A model generated the notes under the pieces. The model was not told where the DNA came from and searched no databases. It saw nothing but the letters and a program-made list of their open reading frames with translations. The position numbers and the translations under genes are program-made. Below, in pieces: positions 53,289 through 61,445 of a stretch of 64,000 nucleotides of DNA. Position 1 is the first letter of the stretch. Each line of letters opens with the position of its first letter. The stretch comes from Alteromonas sp. KUL49. Lineage in GTDB: Bacteria; Pseudomonadota; Gammaproteobacteria; Enterobacterales; Alteromonadaceae. Where the stretch lies: positions 186,001 through 250,000 of the forward strand of contig NZ_BJKL01000003.1 in assembly GCF_006538345.1 (NCBI RefSeq), given 5' to 3'.

Positions 53289-54722
53289 TTACGCAGCCTG
53301 AGCTTCAGGTTCTGCAGCAATACTGCCTTTAGGTGCACGTACGGTCATGTAAGTGTTATATGCCATCACCAACATACCTGCTACCACGAACACACCGCCA
53401 ATGAAACGAACCACGTAGAAAGGCTTAGATGCTTCTAGAGACTCAACAAAGCTGTAGGTGAGTGTTCCATCTGGGTTTACCGCACGCCACATTAGGCCTT
53501 GAAGTACACCAGACATCCACATTGCGACGATGTAAAGAACAACACCGATTGTCGCTAACCAGAAGTGCACGTTAACCAAACGAGTGCTGTACATTGCTGG
53601 CTGACTAAATAGCACTGGGATCAGGTGATAAATTGAACCGATAGAAACCATTGCAACCCAACCTAGCGCGCCAGAGTGCACGTGACCGATAGTCCAGTCT
53701 GTGTAGTGAGAAAGTGCGTTTACCGTTTTAATTGCCATCATCGGGCCTTCAAACGTAGACATACCGTAGAAAGACAGTGAAACGATAAGGAAGCGCAGTA
53801 CTGGGTCAGTACGAAGCTTATGCCATGCACCAGACAGTGTCATGATCCCGTTAATCATACCACCCCAAGACGGTACGAATAGAATGACAGACATCACCAT
53901 GCCAAGTGACTGAGTCCAGTCAGGAAGTGCAGTGTAGTGTAAGTGGTGAGGACCAGCCCAGATGTAAAGTGAGATCAGTGCCCAGAAGTGAACAATGGAT
54001 AGACGATATGAGTATACCGGACGACCCGCTTGTTTAGGAACAAAGTAATACATCATCCCTAAGAAACCTGCAGTGAGGAAGAAACCAACTGCATTGTGCC
54101 CGTACCACCACTGCATCATTGCGTCTACAGCACCGGCGTATAGCGAGTAAGATTTGGTGAAAGAAACCGGAATTGCCATGCTGTTACCAATGTGTAGCAC
54201 AGCAACAGTCAACATGAACGCACCTAAGAACCAGTTCGCAACATAAATGTGCGATACCTTACGGATAACTAGCGTACCGAAGAAGTTGATAATGTAAGCG
54301 ATCCAGACAAGCGCGATGAGAATGTCGATAGGCCATTCTAGTTCTGCGTATTCCTTTGAGCTTGTTAGGCCAAGCGGTAAAGTAATAGCTGCAAGAACAA
54401 TAACAGCTTGCCAACCCCAGAAGGTAAACGCTGCTAGCTTGTCACTGAACAGTCTTACCTGACAGGTACGCTGTACAATGTAGTACGACGTAGCGAATAG
54501 TGCACAACCGCCAAAGGCAAAAATAACGGCGTTAGTGTGCAATGGACGCAAACGTGAGAAGGTTAACCATGGTGTGTCGAAGTTAAGCATAGGTGCAAAC
54601 AATTGCGCGGCAATAAATACCCCTATACCCATACCAACGATACCCCAAATGATGGTCATGATGGTAAATTGCCTGACGACTTTGTAGTTGTAATCAGGTT
54701 GTGCTTGGCTTATTTCACTCAT
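53289..54722 (-). CDS. ccoN: cbb3 cytochrome c oxidase catalytic subunit CcoN
   Basis: A 477-residue, about 12-helix haem-copper oxidase subunit, the high-affinity terminal oxidase for low oxygen. The haem and CuB His ligands appear in [41 protein letters not shown] and the late HVHSGALGW and LVNVHFWLA segments. It heads the ccoNOQP operon. An FNR-type box about 185 bp upstream fits oxygen control. Confidence 0.97.
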   Translation of the reverse strand: MSEISQAQPDYNYKVVRQFTIMTIIWGIVGMGIGVFIAAQLFAPMLNFDTPWLTFSRLRPLHTNAVIFAFGGCALFATSYYIVQRTCQVRLFSDKLAAFTFWGWQAVIVLAAITLPLGLTSSKEYAELEWPIDILIALVWIAYIINFFGTLVIRKVSHIYVANWFLGAFMLTVAVLHIGNSMAIPVSFTKSYSLYAGAVDAMMQWWYGHNAVGFFLTAGFLGMMYYFVPKQAGRPVYSYRLSIVHFWALISLYIWAGPHHLHYTALPDWTQSLGMVMSVILFVPSWGGMINGIMTLSGAWHKLRTDPVLRFLIVSLSFYGMSTFEGPMMAIKTVNALSHYTDWTIGHVHSGALGWVAMVSIGSIYHLIPVLFSQPAMYSTRLVNVHFWLATIGVVLYIVAMWMSGVLQGLMWRAVNPDGTLTYSFVESLEASKPFYVVRFIGGVFVVAGMLVMAYNTYMTVRAPKGSIAAEPEAQAA

Positions 54723-54906
54723 TTTAATGAATCTTCCACTTCAAATGAACTTATGGTCTCCAACTGCCGTTTTATTACGGTAAAATGTGAAAGAGCGGTC
54801 CCTCTTCACACTGAGCTTGGAAAGAGTAATAATTATTGCTCCAAGCCAATTGGTACGCGGATGATAAGGTTTTTAATTACAAAAAGATACCATAAACTAA
54901 CCGAGC

Positions 54907-54920
54907 TTGATCTCGGTCAA
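54907..54920. promoter_or_regulatory. FNR box upstream of ccoN
   Basis: TTGAT-CTCG-GTCAA matches TTGAT-N4-ATCAA at 9 of 10 positions. Towards ccoN, TGTAAT (54881-54876, minus strand) is a -10 element that puts the box centre near -42 to -45, a class II activator position. The leader to ccoN would be about 150 nt. Confidence 0.7.
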
Positions 54921-54945
54921 TACAGAATCATTCAAAAATTAATCA

Positions 54946-55425
54946 ATGTTAAAAAATTGCAACATGAATTCAACAAATCGCTTACGTTCGTACCTCGGGC
55001 CACTCACTATTTTTTTTGTTGCAGTAGCAATATTTACTGTCCACAGATACCAACAAGCGCTTCAAAATAATGCTATTCCCTATGTTGAAATAGGTAATAC
55101 CTGTAATTTTGTCAATAATCGCTGTGAACTTTTAATAGAAGGCCAAAAAATAACCGCTTCATTTTCTCAACATCCAGAAGTCGAAGAATCTGTCACTCTA
55201 GTATTCAATGGGCTTAACGGAATGGCGCCAGAGAGTGCGTGGATTGAAGGCGTGAATATGTACATGGGAAAAATTCCCGTTTTGCTTACTGAATCAGGCA
55301 ATGATCAGTGGAGTGGTTGGTTTATGCTGGGTAGCTGCTCAGAGCCACAAATGCAGTGGAGAATACAGCTGAATATAACGGGAAAAGAGAGCGTCTATTT
55401 TCTACACTTTTCAACGGTTCAATAA
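54946..55425 (+). CDS. Membrane-anchored periplasmic protein of unknown function
   Basis: Up to 159 residues; the ATG at 54964 is an equally likely start and gives 153. One N-terminal membrane helix (about SYLGPLTIFFVAVAIFTVH) is followed by a beta-rich periplasmic domain with three Cys (CNFVNNRC, GSCSEPQ). I do not recognise the family. In size, topology and an immunoglobulin-like feel it recalls FixH-type periplasmic domains. Its position divergent from ccoN next to an FNR box suggests a link to cbb3 oxidase, but this is inference. No clear Shine-Dalgarno is seen. Confidence 0.6.
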   Translation: MLKNCNMNSTNRLRSYLGPLTIFFVAVAIFTVHRYQQALQNNAIPYVEIGNTCNFVNNRCELLIEGQKITASFSQHPEVEESVTLVFNGLNGMAPESAWIEGVNMYMGKIPVLLTESGNDQWSGWFMLGSCSEPQMQWRIQLNITGKESVYFLHFSTVQ

Positions 55426-55447
55426 AAAGGCCTCTATCTGAGAGGCC
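55424..55447 (-). terminator. Rho-independent terminator after the bacterioferritin genes
   Basis: GGCCTCT (55429-55435) pairs with AGAGGCC (55441-55447). On the minus strand a T run follows. It lies between two convergent genes and may slow transcripts from both sides. Confidence 0.82.
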
Positions 55448-55462
55448 CTATTGATAAGCATG

Positions 55463-55930
55463 TTACATTTGCGATTGCAGATAATTTTGTAATCCCAAGC
55501 GCTTAATCAAACCCAGTTGTTGCTCCAACCAGTGGGCATGGTCCATTTCAGTATCATCAAGTAATACGGTAAGCATTTCACGAGTCACGTAATCGTTCTC
55601 TGTTTCACACAGAGCGATTACTTCTTTGAGCTTTTTATCAACTTCATACTCTACGCGAAGGTCGCTTTCTAACATTTCTGGCACATCAGCACCGGCTTTA
55701 AACCCTGTGCGAGTTACCATATCCGGTTGACCTTCTAAAAATAGAATTCGCTCAATCAGTTTAGTTGCGTGACCACGCTCGTCGTCAAATTCGTGGTCAA
55801 TACGCTCGTATAGCTTGTTTAAGCCCCAATCTAGATACATTTGCGAATGGAGGAAATATTGGTCCATTGCCGCTAACTCGTATGACAACAAGTTATTTAG
55901 TGCGTTAATGATAGTAGTGTTGCCTTTCAT
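55463..55930 (-). CDS. Bacterioferritin subunit with ferroxidase centre but no haem-ligand Met
   Basis: A 155-residue bacterioferritin. Ferroxidase residues Glu18, Glu51, His54 and the late Glu/His pair (DDTEMDHAHWLE) are kept. The haem-ligand position (Met52 in E. coli Bfr) is Arg in [19 protein letters not shown]. It can therefore oxidise Fe(II) but should not bind haem between two copies of itself. Its start overlaps the stop of the sister gene by 1 nt (TAATG), implying matched synthesis and a mixed 24-mer. Confidence 0.92.
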   Translation of the reverse strand: MKGNTTIINALNNLLSYELAAMDQYFLHSQMYLDWGLNKLYERIDHEFDDERGHATKLIERILFLEGQPDMVTRTGFKAGADVPEMLESDLRVEYEVDKKLKEVIALCETENDYVTREMLTVLLDDTEMDHAHWLEQQLGLIKRLGLQNYLQSQM

Positions 55931-56406
55931 TAGTCGTCTCCCATGACCTGCGCTTGCAGGTAATTTTCAATACCCATGGCATTGATTTGATAATCTTGCG
56001 TTTCTAACCAATCTAAATGTTCCTCTTCATACTCGAGCACTGATTCGAGTAAATCACGTGAAACATAGTCTTGCTTTTCTTCGCAAAGGGCGATTGCTTC
56101 TTTTACTAGTGGGATTTGTTCTTGCTGAAAACGCGTATCACACTTGAGCATCTCATCGGTGTCCTCACCAATGTAGAGTTTACCCAGTGCTTGTAAATTG
56201 GGTAGTCCTTCCAAGAACAGAATACGCTCGATGATATCGTCAGCTTGCTTCATGTCTTTGATGGACTTTTTGTAGTTCTTACTATTGAGCTCAGTTAAGC
56301 CCCAGTTTTTGAACATACGTGCGTGAAGAAAGTATTGATTTATAGAGGTTAATTCACACGTTAACACTCTATTTAAAATTTCTATAACGTCGCTGTTGCC
56401 TTTCAT
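55930..56406 (-). CDS. bfr: Bacterioferritin subunit with haem-ligand Met and altered ferroxidase centre
   Basis: A 158-residue bacterioferritin close to E. coli Bfr in the N-terminus ([16 protein letters not shown]). The haem ligand Met52 is present in [19 protein letters not shown]. Ferroxidase positions 51 and 54 are Asp and Gln instead of Glu and His. It probably supplies haem-mediated iron release, while the partner at 55463 supplies iron oxidation. It is first in the two-gene operon. Confidence 0.93.
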   Translation of the reverse strand: MKGNSDVIEILNRVLTCELTSINQYFLHARMFKNWGLTELNSKNYKKSIKDMKQADDIIERILFLEGLPNLQALGKLYIGEDTDEMLKCDTRFQQEQIPLVKEAIALCEEKQDYVSRDLLESVLEYEEEHLDWLETQDYQINAMGIENYLQAQVMGDD

Positions 56407-56534
56407 TTTTAGCCCCCGTCAACTAATTGTGCATAAGTATAAGGGGGTAATCCGTAAAAATCAAAAAAAATTCAATAAAAACAATTAGATATAAATGTTA
56501 ACCATTCTCAGTTAATCCTTTGTTCTCATTGTAT

Positions 56535-58115
56535 TTACGGTTTAAGTTGTTGGCTTTGCGCATAGGCCATACTTTCCTCAGCAAAACCTAAACCTGCCTC
56601 AGTGAAGAAATTGAATACTTTGTCTATGCCATTGTGCCTTAGATACTTAACTTCATCTTCGTACCTGGCTATTGCTGCTACTTTACCTTGATAACCAGCA
56701 ATTTTTAGTTGGTGAGTGATATTAACTGCGTCGTCAATAGTGGGGAGTGCTAGCAAGACCAATTGCACATTCGCAATATCGAGGTTTTCCCAAAGATCGA
56801 TATCCTCGCCATCACCGCATATCACGTTCATTCCGCTCTGTTGAAGTTGCTGAACCTTCACTTGATCGGCATCCATTCCCCACACATTGATGTCGTCTAG
56901 ACAGTTTAAAGCGTTGAATGCACCTTTGCCTACGCGCCCCATGCCCATGACTAGAAAGTCAGCATCATTCATTGTGGGATAAACATCTTCTGGTAAACGT
57001 CTTGTTTTTTCAAAGCGCTTCACATAGCTTTTAATTTCATTGTATTGAGAGTGAGACTGACGATACAAAATACTGGTGAATACGAACGAGAACGACACAG
57101 CTAACGCTATTACCACCAGCCACTCGTCTGTCAGCATACCCAGTGATACTGCTAAAGCGCCTACGATAAGTCCAAACTCACTGTAGTTTGCTAAAATCAA
57201 ACTGCTCAAATAGGCAGTCCGCGCGCGCAATCGCAAACTCGTAAACAAGCCGAAGAACAAAAGCCCCTTGATAGGAAGTAGCAGACAAAGTGCTAATGCC
57301 AAACCTATCATTGCGATTGAGGGGAGGGCAGTTAGACCTATCGATAGGAAAAAGCCAACCAAAAATAGATCCTTAAAACTTAGTAAAGACTTGGATAGCT
57401 CCGAGGCTTTTTGGTGTTGGGCGATCATAACGCCGAATATGAGTGCACCCAGATCTCCCTTTATATTGACCATTTCGAATAAATGATAGCCGCCTAATGC
57501 GAGCATAAAGCCTGTGAGCGGCAGTAGCTCTCCGTGTCCAGACTTGTTTATCATTTTGTAAATCAAAGGGAGTAGAGGAAACAGAGCAAGAAGTCCTAAC
57601 GCGTAAATTGACGGTAACTTACCTGTTGCCGCGACCAAAAATACCACCGCAAAGACGTCTTGCATTACTAGTATGCCAATTGCCAATTTGCCGTGTCGGG
57701 TTTTCATCTCTCCGCTTTCATCGAGTACTTTTACAACACAGACTGTGCTACTGAAACTCAAAGCAAATGCTATTAATATTGCACTTTGAAAATCGAGTGA
57801 CGGAATAAAGTGACTAGCGATTGCGGAAAGACCGTAAAAAACACCACTTGATAAAGCAACCCATAATAGCGTGTGTGAAACACTTCCCCCCCAAACCTCT
57901 CGTTTACTCAAGTCTCTGATGTTTAATTTTAGACCTATGGTAAAGAGCATAATGGTGATACCCAAGTCTGCGACGGTAGATAAACCGTCCGACATGGTGT
58001 AGCCCATAAAATTGAGCAAGAAACCCGCTAAAAGAAAACCTACAAGGGGAGGAACGCCTATAAGCTTTACGCCTAAGCCACAGATAAAGGCGAAGAAAAG
58101 AAGCGCGTATTCCAT
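56535..58115 (-). CDS. CPA2-family cation/proton antiporter with RCK (TrkA-N) domain
   Basis: A 526-residue KefB/KefC/YbaL-like protein. About 12 membrane segments (residues 1-355; FSSTVCVVKVLDESGEM, IKGDLGALIFGVMIA) are followed by a Rossmann NAD-binding RCK domain (about 385-505; FLVMGMGRVGKGAFNAL, VICGDGEDIDLW, VAAIARYEDEVKYL). It exchanges K+ or Na+ for H+ and is gated by nucleotide. No ancillary KefF/G gene is adjacent. Confidence 0.92.
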   Translation of the reverse strand: MEYALLFFAFICGLGVKLIGVPPLVGFLLAGFLLNFMGYTMSDGLSTVADLGITIMLFTIGLKLNIRDLSKREVWGGSVSHTLLWVALSSGVFYGLSAIASHFIPSLDFQSAILIAFALSFSSTVCVVKVLDESGEMKTRHGKLAIGILVMQDVFAVVFLVAATGKLPSIYALGLLALFPLLPLIYKMINKSGHGELLPLTGFMLALGGYHLFEMVNIKGDLGALIFGVMIAQHQKASELSKSLLSFKDLFLVGFFLSIGLTALPSIAMIGLALALCLLLPIKGLLFFGLFTSLRLRARTAYLSSLILANYSEFGLIVGALAVSLGMLTDEWLVVIALAVSFSFVFTSILYRQSHSQYNEIKSYVKRFEKTRRLPEDVYPTMNDADFLVMGMGRVGKGAFNALNCLDDINVWGMDADQVKVQQLQQSGMNVICGDGEDIDLWENLDIANVQLVLLALPTIDDAVNITHQLKIAGYQGKVAAIARYEDEVKYLRHNGIDKVFNFFTEAGLGFAEESMAYAQSQQLKP

Positions 58116-58227
58116 GAAACCATTGAATCCTATATGAAGATTTAGTTACCCGTCAGTTATACATCAAAGCCCGGTGCAATGTCACACCTTAGTCGCCGGA
58201 GCAACTCAGACGGGTAACGCGTAACCT

Positions 58228-58692
58228 TTATTCTGGTGTTCTAAGTTCATACAACCTATATTCAGACGTACGATAGGGTTCAACTTTGTATTTGGGTTGT
58301 AGGAATGCCACCAAGTCGACTAATTCGGTCACCGTAAGGATATCATTCATATTTCTCATTTTTGACTCACCATTATCGGTGGTCATGCTTACAGGTTGTC
58401 TGCGCGTGATTTTGTGCGACGGGTTAATGATACTGGTAACGAGCTCTCCGTATGTAGTAACGCTTGCGCTACTACCGCCAATAGGCACTGGACGTACAAG
58501 CACGTATTCATGGTCTTCGGCAACATCAATCCCCTCAACCTGATGGCAATCAGTACAGCGAAACTTTTCGAAATTCTGCGCCCCCAATACAGGGTCACCT
58601 TCAGGTAATGAGAATCCCCGCGATGAATTAGGTCCACACCCCACGAGTGCTAGTGCTGTGCCAACAACAATAATAAGTGATTGAATTTTCAT
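58228..58692 (-). CDS. Monohaem cytochrome c lipoprotein
   Basis: About 154 residues from the ATG at 58692, with a lipoprotein signal (SLIIVVGTALALVGC) and the haem c site FRCTDCHQV. Later Met residues (SKMRNMNDILT) could be the sixth haem ligand, and the LTVTELVDLVAFLQPKYKV helix closes the class I fold. It is a periplasm-facing electron carrier of unknown partner. It shares a divergent promoter region, with a perfect FNR box, with the Usp gene; TACTAT (58727-58722, minus strand) is well placed as its -10. Confidence 0.88.
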   Translation of the reverse strand: MKIQSLIIVVGTALALVGCGPNSSRGFSLPEGDPVLGAQNFEKFRCTDCHQVEGIDVAEDHEYVLVRPVPIGGSSASVTTYGELVTSIINPSHKITRRQPVSMTTDNGESKMRNMNDILTVTELVDLVAFLQPKYKVEPYRTSEYRLYELRTPE

Positions 58693-58750
58693 AGTAACGT
58701 CCATTTAGCGCCAGTTGGTTTATAGTATGGATATAAAATAGCCTTGCATG

Positions 58751-58764
58751 TTGATTTTAATCAA
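58751..58764. promoter_or_regulatory. Perfect FNR box between divergent cytochrome c and Usp genes
   Basis: TTGAT-TTTA-ATCAA matches the consensus at all ten positions. Candidate -10 elements on both sides (TAAAGT at 58786-58791 for usp; TACTAT at 58727-58722 for the cytochrome) put the box centre near -41 for each, so one site could activate both genes. Confidence 0.85.
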
Positions 58765-58825
58765 GGTTCTTTCGTATAGATGAAGTAAAGTTAAACTGAG
58801 TATTGCATATACCGAGGGCTATACC

Positions 58826-59248
58826 ATGGATAATTACGAAACAATTTTAGTTCCTATCGATGTTTTCTCTGACTACGAAGCGGTTGTAACACGGGCACTC
58901 AACATCGCTGGTAATCCACACAAGTGTCATCTTCTTTATGTCGCGTTTCCTCAGGCGAGCATGGAACCATATGGGTTGTTTTTAGAGCGTGACTTTTCAT
59001 TAGAAGTCACCGAACAAGCAGAGCGAAAGTTAAAAGATGTTGCGGCCCGCCATGATATTCCCTACAGCCACGTGAAAGTCGTTATTGGCTCTCCTGCCGA
59101 AGAAATTCATATCATGGCTGATAAAATAGACGCAGACCTTATTGTTGTTGGTACTCACGGTCAAAGCGGATTAAAACTCTTACTGGGTTCCACAGCCAAT
59201 GCTGTGCTGCATGGCGTTAAAACTGACGTACTTGCTGTAAAAGTCTAG
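58826..59248 (+). CDS. Universal stress protein, UspA family
   Basis: A 140-residue single USP domain: TILVPIDVFSDYEAVV at the start and the ATP-binding-type signature LIVVGTHGQSGLKLLLGSTANAVL at the end. A perfect FNR box 62 bp upstream, with a -10 at the right distance, suggests induction under low oxygen. Confidence 0.93.
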   Translation: MDNYETILVPIDVFSDYEAVVTRALNIAGNPHKCHLLYVAFPQASMEPYGLFLERDFSLEVTEQAERKLKDVAARHDIPYSHVKVVIGSPAEEIHIMADKIDADLIVVGTHGQSGLKLLLGSTANAVLHGVKTDVLAVKV

Positions 59249-59340
59249 TGGTATGAGTTTCGAAGGTTTTAGACTTAATTGCTTTGGGATTTGTGTTAAA
59301 CAATTCACACAACTGAATTAAACACCTTTTTTGTACTATG

Positions 59341-59366
59341 CTTCTGTGTAGGTGACGACACAGAAG
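59341..59366 (+). promoter_or_regulatory. Inverted repeat upstream of the TonB receptor gene
   Basis: CTTCTGTGT (59341-59349) and ACACAGAAG (59358-59366) are perfect 9-bp arms with an 8-nt centre, 48 bp before the start codon. TACTAT at 59334-59339 could be a -10 just before it, placing the repeat at or near the transcript start, as an operator or a 5' RNA hairpin. Confidence 0.4.
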
Positions 59367-59414
59367 TATCCTCTGGTCGACACTATTGTACATTTACTTT
59401 GTTAACGGACTATT

Positions 59415-61445
59415 ATGCGCAATATGGTGTTTGCAACTGTCTCACTGCTTCTGTGTGGTGTAACAGCGGCATCAGACTACAAAGATGATGATGCATTATT
59501 CTCAATGTCTCTCGATGAACTGTTGGAAGCTGAGTTCACTACAGCGACACTCACACCAGAAAAAATTGACACAGTTCCCGCCGCTTATTCGATTTTTAGC
59601 AGGAATGAAATTAGGTCACTAGGTGTAAGGTATTTGCACGAACTGCTTGACTACGTTCCTGGTTTTCAAGTCACTCGCTATTCGGATTTTCCACAACAGT
59701 ATTCTGCGAGTTCTCGAGGTTTGAGTGTGGGGTCATCATCAAGGAAGATTCTTTTTTTGATTGATGGTTTTACTGCAAACGATCCTAGAGCAGGCAGTGG
59801 TGTTAATCTTTTAAACTACTCAATTGATCACATCGAGAAAGTCGAGGTATTACGGGGGCCGGGCTCTGCAATCTATGGTTCAAACGCTTTTACCGGTGTT
59901 GTGAATGTTATTACGCGCAACAACAATAAACGGGTTCGAATTCAGAGTGGTAACGAGATAACGTCAGATGTGTTTTCCCAATGGCACACCGATATGGAAG
60001 ACATTACCATGAGTGCGCAAATCAATATGATTAACGCGCGTGGTGGTCATTACACTGTAAGAGATTTTTTAAATGGTGGTCATAAAAATATCTCAGATCC
60101 TTATCAACAACGTTCTATCATAATAGGGCTGTCGAATACTCAACATAAGCTAAACGTCCATTATCGTTATCGAGATGCAGACGATTTTTACAGTATCCAA
60201 CGATTGAGTGACAGATATGAAAATAGAAGCGTTTCGTCCATGACGAGCGTGCAATATCAATACGATTACCACTGGCTCGAAGATATATCCGCTACTTTTC
60301 AACTCAGTCATATCACCACTCGTTTAGAAAGTTCAGCTCAGTCTACGCCAGTGGGGGCATTTAAAAACATTAGTGTTCCAGATACCGATGACCCCCTATT
60401 TGGTACTGGTTATTTAGAATCTCGCGGAATTAAAGCAACGTGGATAAACGACTATCGCTTGAATAAAGGTGTGTCAGTGCAATTTGGGGCATCTATACAA
60501 AACAATGATGAGACACTAGCCGAAGGGACAACTAACTTTGATTTAGATGCAGTGTTAAATTTGCAGTTCCCAGTTCCATATTCGCCAAACATTGACTTTG
60601 TTTCTAAAGTTGGTCAAGAGGACGATCAAGATGCCGGCGGTGCGTTTATTCAGTATCAGCATCAAAAAAATGACTTAAACTGGGTACTAGGGTTGCGTTA
60701 TGACAGGTTTGAGTCAATAGGTGGTCGTTTCACTCCGAGGCTAGGGTTGGTTTATCGTTCCAACAAAAATTTTCAATGGAAACTTTTGTACGGAGAAGCA
60801 TTCCGCTCACCAGACCTTGCAGAATTAAGTCTATTTAATGGTGTTGGTCGTGTCGGTAACAGATCACTTCGTTTTGAATCAACGCAATCAATAGACTTTA
60901 TTAGTCAGTACACGAGTAATGAGACCCGTGCCTCCGTTAATTATTTCATCACTGAATACAAGGATCCTATTATCAATGCTGTAATTGCAGGCAGGACTAC
61001 GTTAATCAATGGCGAGGACTCGCGTGTTAAGGGGCTAGAAGTTGAAGTTAAACATTTTTTTACTCAACACACATGGATAAGAACAGCCCATACACGATTC
61101 CATCAACTTCCCGAAAGTGCTTTTCGAGAATCAAAAACATTGTTTAATTTTCATCTAAATCATTCTATTGCTGGCAAGGTGTCTCTTGGCATTGGTGGTG
61201 ATTACCGCTCAGCAAGGAAAACCCTTCTGCAGGCATCTCCCCAAGAATTTAACAGGGTGGAGGGATACTGGCGATTGCGCTTGTCAGGATACTATGAGTA
61301 CGACAACACATTGACGTTTAGCTTTATTGTGAATAATCTTGAGGGAACACAACCGATTGGACCAGCGTTGGGTTCCGCACTTCCTGATGGTGTAGTTCAT
61401 CCGGGAAGGCAGTGGACAGCGGGCTTTGAATGGGAATTTGATTAA
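59415..61445 (+). CDS. TonB-dependent receptor linked to a sensor kinase
   Basis: A 676-residue outer-membrane receptor: signal peptide (about 1-19), the N-terminal motif MSLDELLEAEFTTATLTPEK, plug (VPAAYSIFSRNEIRSLGVRY, LLDYVPGFQV, KVEVLRGPGSAIYGSNAFTG, VVNVITR) and a barrel. This class, with 'SLEELL...VTSAxKxPEK-like' starts, is often encoded with sensor proteins rather than transport genes. The final stop overlaps the kinase start (TAATG), so the two are translationally coupled. The substrate is unknown; it may serve as a signal receptor. Confidence 0.9.
   Translation: MRNMVFATVSLLLCGVTAASDYKDDDALFSMSLDELLEAEFTTATLTPEKIDTVPAAYSIFSRNEIRSLGVRYLHELLDYVPGFQVTRYSDFPQQYSASSRGLSVGSSSRKILFLIDGFTANDPRAGSGVNLLNYSIDHIEKVEVLRGPGSAIYGSNAFTGVVNVITRNNNKRVRIQSGNEITSDVFSQWHTDMEDITMSAQINMINARGGHYTVRDFLNGGHKNISDPYQQRSIIIGLSNTQHKLNVHYRYRDADDFYSIQRLSDRYENRSVSSMTSVQYQYDYHWLEDISATFQLSHITTRLESSAQSTPVGAFKNISVPDTDDPLFGTGYLESRGIKATWINDYRLNKGVSVQFGASIQNNDETLAEGTTNFDLDAVLNLQFPVPYSPNIDFVSKVGQEDDQDAGGAFIQYQHQKNDLNWVLGLRYDRFESIGGRFTPRLGLVYRSNKNFQWKLLYGEAFRSPDLAELSLFNGVGRVGNRSLRFESTQSIDFISQYTSNETRASVNYFITEYKDPIINAVIAGRTTLINGEDSRVKGLEVEVKHFFTQHTWIRTAHTRFHQLPESAFRESKTLFNFHLNHSIAGKVSLGIGGDYRSARKTLLQASPQEFNRVEGYWRLRLSGYYEYDNTLTFSFIVNNLEGTQPIGPALGSALPDGVVHPGRQWTAGFEWEFD

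Noticed and set aside
56407..56534. Fur box upstream of the bacterioferritin operon
   Set aside because: The region is AT-rich but I could not find a convincing GATAAT-type inverted array.
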